Assembly (NCBI GenBank): GCA_027355725.1
Contig: DAIEHI010000053.1
Location: 38,904-102,903, forward strand
Direction of reading: 5' to 3'
DNA: 64,000 bases
Source: Acidimicrobiaceae bacterium
GTDB lineage: Bacteria > Actinomycetota > Acidimicrobiia > Acidimicrobiales > RAAP-2
In this document: positions 44,729-52,421 of the stretch, piece after piece
How positions within the stretch are numbered: position 1 is the first letter of the stretch
Layout: each line of letters starts with the position of its first letter
Program-made: the position numbers and the translations under genes
The notes under the pieces: model-generated
What the model saw: the letters and a program-made list of their open reading frames with translations, nothing else
The model's database searches: none
Told to the model about the DNA's origin: nothing

Positions 44729-45127
44729 CTAGCGCCCAAGTCCTGGACCTACGTCCTTCCGGAGATTCTCGGAATCGTTATTATCCTGCCCGGTGCGTTG
44801 TAGCCGCGCTTCAAGCTGAAGAACAGCTGCTTCAAGTGGGGGAAGGTCCTCCGTAATGGTTGCTTCCACGATTGCTCGCGATGTGTCGAAATAGTGGTGC
44901 GCAAGCCAGTCTCGCATGCCAGCCGCGTCAGACCACCTGACGTCGGGTTCACTCGCGACGAGCTTGGGATCCAACAACTTGACCGCCTCGCCAATCTCGA
45001 TCAGACGAAGTCGAACGGCATCGAAAACAAGGCCATCGGAGAGATCGCCACGAGTGAGGTGACTCCTGATCGCGGTGATCGCATCAACAATGTCCGCGAG
45101 GCGTTCTGCATCGTGTCGCGAACTCAC
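44729..45127 (-). CDS. hepT: HepT-like HEPN RNase toxin
   Basis: 132 residues, all-helical HEPN (formerly DUF86). It carries the exact R-x4-H-x-Y motif (RDWLAHHYFDTS), whose Arg and His cut RNA and whose Tyr is adenylylated by MntA in characterised systems. Further family features: ADIVDAITAIRSHL, FDAVRLRLIEIGEAVKLL. Overlaps the MntA-type gene by 4 bp with the antitoxin first. Confidence 0.88.
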   Translation of the reverse strand: MSSRHDAERLADIVDAITAIRSHLTRGDLSDGLVFDAVRLRLIEIGEAVKLLDPKLVASEPDVRWSDAAGMRDWLAHHYFDTSRAIVEATITEDLPPLEAAVLQLEARLQRTGQDNNDSENLRKDVGPGLGR

Positions 45128-45654
45128 AGGGGCACAGCTTCGCGATGCACCGCTTCTCGGACACTAGGTCGCAGGCTGTCAGAAGGAGCAACGTCGACAG
45201 AGACGCCAAGTATCTCCGAGAGTTCCCTGCGCAGGGCTTCCAATGAAAATAGCCCTGTCGTGCGATCCAAGTCGACCACTAAATCGATGTCGCTCTCTGC
45301 CTGGTCTTCACCTCGTGCGGTGCTGCCAAAGACGCGGACGTTGCTCGCACCGTGGCGCGCCGCACAGGCGAGCACGGCGCGCCGGCGCTGGCGGAGGCGA
45401 CGACCAAGAGGGGTGTCAGGGATTCCACGTGGATACTCCCTCGTGCGTTCCAGGTCGAGGACGAGTCGGTGTCCCGTTGCGCGTACGAGGCGTCCAAGTG
45501 TGGAGACTGATGGCTCCCTGCGACCAGACTCATATGCGCTGATGACGCTCTGCGCGACCCCGGCACGACGCGCAACTTCGGTCTGTGACAGGTGAGAACT
45601 AACGCGTGCTCGCTTCAGGAGTCTGCCGACAGCTTCATCTTCGGGCTTTGTCAC
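45124..45654 (-). CDS. mntA: HTH-fused MntA-type nucleotidyltransferase antitoxin
   Basis: 176 residues. Residues about 10-65 are an XRE-type helix-turn-helix (HLSQTEVARRAGVAQSVISAYESGRREPS). Residues about 90-170 are a minimal nucleotidyltransferase with GSTARGEDQAESDIDLVVD, i.e. G-S-x10-D-x-D. The NTase part should AMPylate the HepT Tyr; the HTH would make the antitoxin its own autorepressor, whereas stand-alone MntA lacks a DNA-binding domain. GTG start with TAGGCT 6 nt upstream. Confidence 0.88.
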   Translation of the reverse strand: MTKPEDEAVGRLLKRARVSSHLSQTEVARRAGVAQSVISAYESGRREPSVSTLGRLVRATGHRLVLDLERTREYPRGIPDTPLGRRLRQRRRAVLACAARHGASNVRVFGSTARGEDQAESDIDLVVDLDRTTGLFSLEALRRELSEILGVSVDVAPSDSLRPSVREAVHREAVPL

Positions 45655-45660
45655 GTTACG

Positions 45661-45666
45661 AGCCTA
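45661..45666 (-). promoter_or_regulatory. Putative leaderless -10 box of mntA-hepT
   Basis: TAGGCT, 6 nt, GTG. The flanking TAGACAATACGTACTA is a weak quasi-palindrome that the fused HTH might bind. Confidence 0.5.
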
Positions 45667-46135
45667 GTACGTATTGTCTATAATCAGAACCACAAGGTGA
45701 CGCGTCTAGAGGTTCTAGGGAGAAACGTCCCCTAGCGACACTGACCTGAATGTGCGGGTGGCGTCGGTTCCCTCGTGAGAGTCGCTTCGCCTCGACAACT
45801 GGACCGTGACGATGCTCGAAGTAGTTCGCTCCGGGTTCCTTGTGGATCACGCTGTTGTTGAGCAAATACGCGATGGTGAAGTGCACCAATCTCGCAACCG
45901 CGGCGGCCGCTTTTCCGTATCGGTTTCGGTGACGATCACCTCGGCGCCTTCTCGTGTCGAGAACCACCATTTACGGGCAAAGCATCGCTGCGAGACCAGT
46001 GCGGATCCTGGCTAACAAGGTGCCTCGGACCTTAAATGCTCCTGATGGGTGGCTTGATTCACTAGGTCACATCCAAGCCCGTCACGATGCACTTCTTATT
46101 GGCGTCGCGCAAAACCTAGTAGTGTCATACGAGCC
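45667..46135. other. Noncoding stretch upstream of bS22
   Basis: About 470 bp with no credible gene. Its last 30 bp contain TAGTGT 10 nt before the bS22 start, a possible promoter. Confidence 0.4.
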
Positions 46136-46237
46136 ATGGGATCATTAATTAAGAAGCGCCGTAAGCGCATGCGCAAGAAGAAGCACAAGAAGATGTTGAA
46201 GCGAACCCGCTTCCAGCGTCGCGCCGCCGGTAAATAG
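46136..46237 (+). CDS. 30S ribosomal protein bS22 (AURKAIP1/COX24 domain)
   Basis: 33 codons, too short for the ORF track: starts MGSLIKKRRKRMRKKKHKK and ends RRAAGK. Length and sequence match the actinobacterial 33-residue bS22 (Rv0500B type, MGSVIKKRRKRMxKKKHRK), which sits near the decoding centre. Extremely basic. TAGTGT lies 10 nt before the ATG, so the leader is at most a few bases. Convergent with ispE, 13 bp apart. Confidence 0.95.
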   Translation: MGSLIKKRRKRMRKKKHKKMLKRTRFQRRAAGK

Positions 46238-46250
46238 CTCTCCCGCGCGC

Positions 46251-47000
46251 CTAAGCGGGCGTGGTAGTTGTTTGGCGAAACCGCACAGTGCCATCGGGAC
46301 CGGTCACGTCCCATTCGCTGAGTCCAGTTTCGAGGTGGCCCTCGAGGAACATGGTGGAGCCCGAGCCAGCCAGAGTGATCTCTCTGGAGAATTCTGAGCG
46401 CAACCAGGCCAGCGTCGAAGCGAGTCGCGGTTCGACGAGTGCGGCCGCACGTTCGAGGTGGTTGCGGCCCTCTAGTCGCTCACCGGCGGCCTTCAATTCG
46501 TCATACGCCTCGTAGCAGCGCCGGGTATCCACGGCGAACCCGGGCATCATCAAGGTGACGTCTCGAGACTCGAAGTGAAGCGGCGTGAGACGTTCACCCA
46601 CACCCTCAACGAGTGCTCGCCCCCCCAATTGACAAAACGGCACGTCGCCACCGAGGGTGAGGGCCTCTTCGTTGCTGACGCCACCAGCCCATCGCAGTAT
46701 CGCTCCGGCGTCGGCACTCCCCCCACCGAGCCCACCACCAGGTGGAATACGCTTCACCAGCGTGACCCCAGCGGTGCGATTGACGAGTTTGAGTGCGCGT
46801 GCGACGAGATTGGTGTCATCAAGGGCGAGTTCAATCTCTGAATCTTCGAGGCGCAAATAGTCGCCACTCGGGTCGATGAACAACCGGTCGGCTAATTGGA
46901 GGGTGACCATCTCGCTTCGTAACTCGTGGTACCCGTCGTCACGACGCCCGGTGATCTCAAGGAACCAGGTGAGTTTCGCCGGCGCCAACAACTCGTTCAT
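46251..47000 (-). CDS. ispE: 4-diphosphocytidyl-2-C-methyl-D-erythritol kinase
   Basis: 249 residues, short for the family (about 280-310). GHMP kinase acting in the non-mevalonate isoprenoid pathway. Motifs: APAKLTWFLEITGRRDDGYHEL (motif 1), RIPPGGGLGGGSADAGAILRW (ATP loop), GGDVPFC and TLAGSGSTMFLEG (motif 3). The shortened middle part accounts for the length. Coupled with ksgA by a 4 bp overlap, the order known from mycobacteria. Confidence 0.92.
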   Translation of the reverse strand: MNELLAPAKLTWFLEITGRRDDGYHELRSEMVTLQLADRLFIDPSGDYLRLEDSEIELALDDTNLVARALKLVNRTAGVTLVKRIPPGGGLGGGSADAGAILRWAGGVSNEEALTLGGDVPFCQLGGRALVEGVGERLTPLHFESRDVTLMMPGFAVDTRRCYEAYDELKAAGERLEGRNHLERAAALVEPRLASTLAWLRSEFSREITLAGSGSTMFLEGHLETGLSEWDVTGPDGTVRFRQTTTTPA

Positions 47001-47812
47001 CGAGCCGCCGCCAATCGCGCGAACTCCTCGAGGGTCAACTCCTCTGGTCGACGGGTAGCGGCGATGTCGGCACGCTCGAAGACCCCCTCACTCGCCCAGC
47101 TGGCGAGGGAGCGGCGAAGCATCTTGCGGCGCTGGGCGAATGAGGTCCTGATCACCTCAAAGAGGGCCTCTTCAGAGACAAGCGCCGGATCGATGCGAGG
47201 GCTCGTGCGGCGAACGATCGACACGAGCGCCGAATCGACGTTGGGTTTGGGGACAAAGACATTGGGCCCGACCTTGCCAACGACGTGCGCATCGGCGAAA
47301 TACTGGACGCGCAGTGACGCCGCACCGTAGGCCTCGTCACCCGCGTGAGCGGCGAAACGCTCCCCGACTTCCTTTTGGACCATGACGAGCATGCGCGTGA
47401 TGAGAGGTTCGGCCTCGAGCAGGTGCAGGACCAGCGGGGTCGCCACGTTGTAAGGAAGATTCGCCACCACCACCGCCGGTCGCCCGGAGAGGATCGCGCT
47501 GTAATCGGCGTCGAGGGCGTTCGCGTGGTGGACCTCGACGCCGAGTGGAGAGACGACACTTCGAAGCGGCGCGAGCAAGTACTTGTCGATCTCCATGGCG
47601 TGGACCTCAGCACCGGTCTCGACCAAAGCGAGGGTCAGCGATCCAAGTCCCGCGCCGATCTCGAGGACGAGGTCGCCCGGCCCCACCTGGGCGAGGCGCG
47701 CAATCCGACGCACCGTATTGGCGTCGACGACGAAGTTCTGACCGAGGGCTCTCGAAGGCTTGAGCCCGTGTTCTTCGAGAAGAGCGACGAGCTCGGTGCG
47801 AGTGTGGGTCAC
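46997..47812 (-). CDS. ksgA: 16S rRNA dimethyladenosine transferase
   Basis: 271 residues. Dimethylates the two adjacent adenines of 16S helix 45 using SAM. ALGQNFVVDANTVRRI, LEIGAGLGSLTLALVE (SAM site) and VVANLPYNVATPLVLHL (NLPY catalytic motif) are complete. Start overlaps the stop of the PASTA-RlpA gene by 4 bp, so envelope and ribosome-assembly genes share one transcript here. Confidence 0.96.
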   Translation of the reverse strand: MTHTRTELVALLEEHGLKPSRALGQNFVVDANTVRRIARLAQVGPGDLVLEIGAGLGSLTLALVETGAEVHAMEIDKYLLAPLRSVVSPLGVEVHHANALDADYSAILSGRPAVVVANLPYNVATPLVLHLLEAEPLITRMLVMVQKEVGERFAAHAGDEAYGAASLRVQYFADAHVVGKVGPNVFVPKPNVDSALVSIVRRTSPRIDPALVSEEALFEVIRTSFAQRRKMLRRSLASWASEGVFERADIAATRRPEELTLEEFARLAAAR

Positions 47813-48927
47813 CAGGAGACTCTGACGTCGATAACGCCCTGGGCGAGCGGCGCCAACCGCGCGAAGTCGGTCTCTGAGAGGTCAATGATCCGATCGCCCC
47901 TAGCCGCCTCGTGGTCGGTGACCACGCAGGTGATCGAGTGTCCCGTCGCCAAGTCGATCACCCTGACGTGGATGCCCATTGGCAAGAACCAGGTGGCACA
48001 GCGTCCCGGAATGTACGAGTACCACGTCGCCACGCCAATGCGGTAGTCACGCGACACCGAACGCTTGATCGTCGTCGTTGTCGTAGGGGCCACGGTCGTC
48101 GTTGTCGTTGGTGGCGTCGTCGTCGAGGTCGTGGGTTCGCCCGGGTAGGTCGTTGTCGTAGTCGGAGGGACGGTCGTTGTCGTGGGGAGCGGTGTAGCAG
48201 GGTGCGCACGGATGATGGTGACCGTTGCTGTCACGGTTGTGTTCCAGGCCACGAGCGTGCCGGGGGCCGGGGACTGGCGGACGATCTTGGTCCACGTGTT
48301 CGACGAGCTGCCAAGCCCCTCAGTTCTGATCTTCAGATGCAGACCGGCGAGCACCGCTGTGACTCGCGCTCGCGAAAGACCGAGGAGGCTGGGTACACGC
48401 TCTTTAGGGTGGATCACACCGAGGGCAGTACTGATGGCGACTGAAGCGTGCCACGCCACGAGCGTGCCGGGGGCCGGGGACTGGTGGATAACGCGATTCC
48501 ACTTGCCCGTGGAACTGCCGGGGCCCGTTGGTACGAAATACAGTTCTGCCGCCTTCATCGCGGCGAGGACCCTCGTCGGGGAGAGCCCGAGGAGATTGGG
48601 AACTCTGCGTGGTGGGTGCACCGCGACGAGCGACGTGGTCAAGATGACCGTCGATCGCCAAGGCACGAGGGTGCCGGCAGCGGGTATCTCACTAGTTACC
48701 GACACCCAGTTCTTCGTCGAGCTCCCGGGGCCTGTCGTTCGAAAGAACAATTGGTCCGCCCGCATCACCGCGAAGACCTGGGCCCGACTCAGTCCGACGA
48801 CGTTGGGCATGGGTTCGGGCGCGTGGGTACCCGACGCTCCGGCTTCGGGCGTGGTCATCACCATTGAACTCATCACAATGACGAGTGTGGCGACAATCGA
48901 AAACGGGCGATGAAACGTCCGTTGCAT
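47809..48927 (-). CDS. Exported three-PASTA plus RlpA-like (double-psi beta-barrel) protein
   Basis: 372 residues from ATG 48927, with GAGGAC 6 nt upstream. Signal peptide (SIVATLVIVMSSMVMTT); three PASTA domains at about 38-103, 105-170 and 172-240, each with a VPxLLGLSxxxV start; a Thr/Pro linker (about 243-298); and a C-terminal RlpA-like barrel (GVATWYSYIPGRCATWFLPMGI, TDHEAARGDRIIDLS). PASTA binds peptidoglycan or muropeptides; RlpA-like barrels bind or cut glycan. In mycobacteria this position (tatD-x-ksgA) is held by rpfB, so it may be a functional substitute. Function inferred from domains. Confidence 0.85.
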   Translation of the reverse strand: MQRTFHRPFSIVATLVIVMSSMVMTTPEAGASGTHAPEPMPNVVGLSRAQVFAVMRADQLFFRTTGPGSSTKNWVSVTSEIPAAGTLVPWRSTVILTTSLVAVHPPRRVPNLLGLSPTRVLAAMKAAELYFVPTGPGSSTGKWNRVIHQSPAPGTLVAWHASVAISTALGVIHPKERVPSLLGLSRARVTAVLAGLHLKIRTEGLGSSSNTWTKIVRQSPAPGTLVAWNTTVTATVTIIRAHPATPLPTTTTVPPTTTTTYPGEPTTSTTTPPTTTTTVAPTTTTTIKRSVSRDYRIGVATWYSYIPGRCATWFLPMGIHVRVIDLATGHSITCVVTDHEAARGDRIIDLSETDFARLAPLAQGVIDVRVSW

Positions 48928-49061
48928 TGATGTCCTCAGTTCTCCACCCTCCGCGGGGACAACGGAAAGTTCCCACTTCCCGCCCCTCAACGCTAGGCAA
49001 GGGGGGAACTAGAGGCAACTCATTTGCCATAAAATATTTAAATTACCTAATCAGTTGATAT
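48928..49061. other. AT-rich spacer upstream of the PASTA-RlpA gene
   Basis: 134 bp containing an unusually AT-rich tract (ATAAAATATTTAAATTACC) in a GC-rich genome and an ATTTGCCA/TGGCAAAT inverted pair about 42 nt apart whose outer arm is in the tatD end. It could hold an internal promoter. The rpf-associated c-di-AMP riboswitch was looked for and is not recognisable. Confidence 0.4.
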
Positions 49062-49856
49062 TTATCGAACTGGCAAATTGAAGAGTCTGGCCGTATTCCT
49101 AGACGTCGCGCTTCGAAGGACCTCGACGTCCTCGCCCCTCAGTTCGGCGACGAATTCACCAACGACACTCACGAAGGCGGGTTCGTTCGCGCGACCGCGA
49201 TACGGCACCGGAGCGAGGAAGGGGCTGTCCGTCTCGACGTGGAGTCGATCGAGCGGCACCATCTTCGCCGCGTCACGAAGTGATGACGCGTTCTTGAACG
49301 TGACCACACCCGACAACGAGATGTCACAACCCATCGCGAGACACCCTTCAACGTCGTCTGGGGTACCGGTGAAGCAGTGGATCACCGTGCGCGCGGGAAC
49401 ACCCTCGCTCCCTAGAACCTCAAAAAGGTCGTCAAATGCGTCACGTGCGTGGATCACGAGGGCCAGATCGAGCTCGTGGGCGAGCTGAATCTGGGTCGCG
49501 AACGCTTGGCGCTGCGCCACGCGAGGAGAATGCTCGTAGTAGTAATCAAGTCCGCACTCACCGATCCCGACCAGTCGCGCGTGGCCGTTTCTCGCCATCT
49601 CGAGGACAGGCGTGATGTCATCGAGCGCGTCGTGGGGGTGCAGACCTACCGTTGCGTAGATCTCGACATCACCCGACAGCTCGCTCAGCGCGAGCGCCTC
49701 CCTGGAGGACTCCGCGTCGGTGCCAATGACAACGAGCCGGTCAACTCCGGCCTCGAGCGCACGCGCCAAGGTGGCATGCACGTCGGCGAGCACCTGATCG
49801 TCCTTGGAGAGGTACCGGTCCTGGAGGTGACAGTGAGCGTCGGTCCAGTTGCTCAT
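49062..49856 (-). CDS. tatD: TatD-family metal-dependent hydrolase
   Basis: 264 residues, TIM-barrel amidohydrolase fold. Metal ligands: TDAHCHLQ (HxH), ECGLDYYYEHS (Glu), VIHARDAF (His), IHCFTG (His) and HVETDSPFLAP (Asp). TatD proteins are 3'-5' DNA exonucleases or D-aminoacyl-type hydrolases in different species. Overlaps metG by 4 bp and precedes the PASTA-RlpA gene. Confidence 0.94.
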   Translation of the reverse strand: MSNWTDAHCHLQDRYLSKDDQVLADVHATLARALEAGVDRLVVIGTDAESSREALALSELSGDVEIYATVGLHPHDALDDITPVLEMARNGHARLVGIGECGLDYYYEHSPRVAQRQAFATQIQLAHELDLALVIHARDAFDDLFEVLGSEGVPARTVIHCFTGTPDDVEGCLAMGCDISLSGVVTFKNASSLRDAAKMVPLDRLHVETDSPFLAPVPYRGRANEPAFVSVVGEFVAELRGEDVEVLRSATSRNTARLFNLPVR

Positions 49857-51385
49857 TGGTCAGTTTTGATGCGCGGAAAGAGCGGTTCGCCCTTCTCCAC
49901 TCGGTGCCCGCCGGGATAGAGACCCCAACGTGCGCTCACAGAGAAGAGCTCGTCTGAGGGCGTCCCGCTCAGTCCAATGCGGCGCCAAATCTCTTCGCAC
50001 ACCTGGGGCATCGCTGGTGTGGCGAGGATTGCGACCAATCGGATTGCTTCGAGCGCGTCACCCATCACCGCGTCGACCTCGCGACCCGGTTCCATCTTCC
50101 ACGGTGCGCTCTTCTCCAAGTACGCGTTGGTCGCTCCGATCAGTCTCCACGTCGCTTCGAGTGCGTGGTGGGGGGCGAATCGCTCCCACGCGCTCGCACT
50201 GTCCTCAATCGCCTCGAGCGCCTCAGCACGAAGCGGCGAAGTCTCGCTGGGCGCCGGGCCTACGCCATCGCACTTCGAATTCACCACGGTGGTGACCCGA
50301 GCGACCAGGTTCCCCAGGTTGTTGGCCAGGTCAGTGTTGTAACGAGCGGTGATGCCCTCATGGGAGAACTCGCCGTCATTGCCGAGCACCGTCTCTCGAA
50401 GCAGGTAGTAACGAATGGGATCGACGCCGAATTCATTGGTGAGTACGACCGGCGCGATGTCAGTCAGTCGCACACCACCCTCGGCCGCCATGGTCTTGGA
50501 GAGCTTCTGGCCCCCGACGAGCAGCCAGCCGTGCACCTGGACGTGCGAGACGGGCTCGAGGCCCGCCGCCATGCACATCGCGGGCCACCACACGCAATGA
50601 AAGCGGATGATCTCCTTGCCGATCAGGTGGTGCGAGGCGGGCCACCACTCGGCCACCTCGTCGCCCTCGCGACCGTAGCCAATCGCGGTCAGATAGTTGA
50701 TGAGTGCGTCGTACCACACGTAAAAGACGTGCTTCTCGTCCCAGGGCACCGGTACGCCCCAGTCAATGGACGTGCGCGTGATCGAGATGTCGTTCAGTCC
50801 ACCCTTGATGAACGAGAGCGCTTCGTTGCGCTTGGTCTCGGGGGTGACGAATCCCGGGTGCTTGTCGTAGAACTCGCTCAAGCGCTCCTCGAAGGCGCTC
50901 AGCTTGAAAAAACAGTTCTCCTCTTGCATCTCAGTGAGCGCACGACCGTGGATCGGGCACTTGCCCTCGTCGCTCGACTCGACGGTGTAGTAGTCCTCAC
51001 AACTCACGCAGTAGAGACCCTGGTAGACGTCTTTGTAGATGTAGCCGTTCTCGTAGATGGCGGTGAGGAACTTCTGGACACTCTCGTAGTGACGTGGCTC
51101 GGTGGTACGGATGAAATCGTCGTAACTGATGCCCAGTGCGTCCCACGCCTCTCGAAAGCGCGCTGACGTGCGGTCAGTCCATTCCTGGGGTGTCACGCCG
51201 TTCTTCGCGGCGGCGTCGGCGACTTTTTGGCCGTGTTCGTCGGTTCCGGTCAGGAATTTAGTGTCATCGCCCACGAGGCGATGCCACCTCGCCAGAGCGT
51301 CGGCGTTGACCGTCGTGTAGGCGTGGCCCACGTGCGGCGCGTCATTGACGTAGTAGATGGGAGTGGTTATATAGAAGCGACCCAT
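49853..51385 (-). CDS. metG: Methionyl-tRNA synthetase
   Basis: 510 residues, the short class without the C-terminal tRNA-binding extension. ITTPIYYVNDAPHVGHAYTT contains the HIGH equivalent (HVGH) and KLSKT the KMSKS equivalent. The connecting peptide has one metal knuckle (CVSCEDYY ... KCPIHG), with His in place of the last Cys. Charges initiator and elongator tRNA-Met. Coupled to tatD, as in mycobacteria. Confidence 0.96.
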   Translation of the reverse strand: MGRFYITTPIYYVNDAPHVGHAYTTVNADALARWHRLVGDDTKFLTGTDEHGQKVADAAAKNGVTPQEWTDRTSARFREAWDALGISYDDFIRTTEPRHYESVQKFLTAIYENGYIYKDVYQGLYCVSCEDYYTVESSDEGKCPIHGRALTEMQEENCFFKLSAFEERLSEFYDKHPGFVTPETKRNEALSFIKGGLNDISITRTSIDWGVPVPWDEKHVFYVWYDALINYLTAIGYGREGDEVAEWWPASHHLIGKEIIRFHCVWWPAMCMAAGLEPVSHVQVHGWLLVGGQKLSKTMAAEGGVRLTDIAPVVLTNEFGVDPIRYYLLRETVLGNDGEFSHEGITARYNTDLANNLGNLVARVTTVVNSKCDGVGPAPSETSPLRAEALEAIEDSASAWERFAPHHALEATWRLIGATNAYLEKSAPWKMEPGREVDAVMGDALEAIRLVAILATPAMPQVCEEIWRRIGLSGTPSDELFSVSARWGLYPGGHRVEKGEPLFPRIKTDQ

Positions 51386-51403
51386 CCATCAAGGGTACTG
51401 AAC

Positions 51404-52246
51404 TTACGATGCGTCACCAGCGCGCACCTCAAGGGCCACGCGATACGCGTCTCGATGCGACACACCGAGTGCGTCAGCCACCGACGCCACCGCGTCACGC
51501 ACGCTCACGCCACTGTTCAGTTGTTCTCGAAGCGCGGAGCGGACCGTTGAAGGATCCACCGGAGCCTGCGCCTGGGCTCCTTCGAGGACCACGACCACTT
51601 CACCGAGCACCTCACGGGCACTAAAAATGGCGGCCACCTCCTCGAGCGTGCCGCGCACGACCTCTTCGTGGAGTTTGGTGATTTCGCGGGCCACTGCGAC
51701 GCGTCGGGTCACAAAGCGCGAGGCCAACTCGCTCAGCGTATTTACGAGACGCTGGGGCGATTCATAGAAGACGATCGTGCGCTCCTCGCGCGCCCAGCGC
51801 TCGAAGAGGGCGTCACGCTCACCGCGCTTTCGAGGGACGAAACCCTCCATGCAGAAGCGTTCAGTGTCGAGCCCACTTATCGTGAGGGCCGCGATGAGCG
51901 CCGAGGGACCCGGCACGGTCGAGACCAAGAGTCCCGCTTCAGCGACCGCGGCCACCACCCGGCTCCCGGGATCGCTGATCGCGGGAGTCCCGGCATCACT
52001 GATGAGAACCACCGTTTGGCCCGCTCGCACCCGCTCGACGATCTCAGCGCACTGGGAGGCCTCATTGTGCTCGTGCAACGACTGTAAGCGTCCATGCGCG
52101 GCGATGTCGTAGGCACTGAAGAGGGTCCTCGAATGGCGAGTGTCCTCGCAGTAGACCACGTCGGCGATGCTGAGGAACTCAATAGCGCGTCGCGAGATGT
52201 CGCCGAGATTTCCAAGTGGCGTCGCGACCAGCACCAATTGACCCAT
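51404..52246 (-). CDS. rsmI: 16S rRNA (cytidine-1402 2'-O)-methyltransferase
   Basis: 280 residues from ATG 52246; the ORF-track start adds 26 residues and would run to within 3 bp of the divergent bL37 gene. Tetrapyrrole-methylase fold: LVLVATPLGNLGDISRRA, EDTRHSRTLF, LISDAGTPAISDPG and VPGPSALIAAL. Methylates C1402 in the ribosomal P site. It precedes metG by 18 bp. An approximately 80-bp divergent promoter region separates it from bL37. Confidence 0.95.
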   Translation of the reverse strand: MGQLVLVATPLGNLGDISRRAIEFLSIADVVYCEDTRHSRTLFSAYDIAAHGRLQSLHEHNEASQCAEIVERVRAGQTVVLISDAGTPAISDPGSRVVAAVAEAGLLVSTVPGPSALIAALTISGLDTERFCMEGFVPRKRGERDALFERWAREERTIVFYESPQRLVNTLSELASRFVTRRVAVAREITKLHEEVVRGTLEEVAAIFSAREVLGEVVVVLEGAQAQAPVDPSTVRSALREQLNSGVSVRDAVASVADALGVSHRDAYRVALEVRAGDAS

Positions 52247-52312
52247 TGTCCTGGCGTCGTTCGTCCTGTCCACCGCTGTCCCCTCGTTTGGCCCGAGAGC
52301 CGCTCTACCTAC

Positions 52313-52318
52313 TAACAT
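52313..52318 (+). promoter_or_regulatory. Putative -10 box of the bL37 gene
   Basis: TAACAT with an 8-nt spacer to the ATG; TTGGCC lies about 19-20 nt further upstream as a possible -35. Confidence 0.45.
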
Positions 52319-52326
52319 TGTCACCT

Positions 52327-52410
52327 ATGTCAAAACGGACTGTGAAGCGCAAGCTACGCGCAAAGAAAAAGGCTAACCACGGCAAGAAGCCGAACTGCGG
52401 TCGCGGCTAA
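52327..52410 (+). CDS. 50S ribosomal protein bL37-like
   Basis: 27 codons: starts MSKRTVKRKLRAKKK, ends CGRG. The KKANHGKKPN core matches the KANHGKRPN core of actinobacterial bL37, a 24-residue protein near the 23S rRNA. The ORF track buries it in a longer spurious frame. Extremely basic; one Cys near the C-terminus. Divergent from rsmI and convergent with the phosphodiesterase gene, 11 bp apart. Confidence 0.88.
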   Translation: MSKRTVKRKLRAKKKANHGKKPNCGRG

Positions 52411-52421
52411 GTCGCTTCCGC

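Noticed and set aside
48928-49061. Possible c-di-AMP (ydaO) riboswitch before the PASTA-RlpA gene
   Set aside because: Actinobacterial rpf genes often carry one, but the conserved ydaO motifs are not present here.
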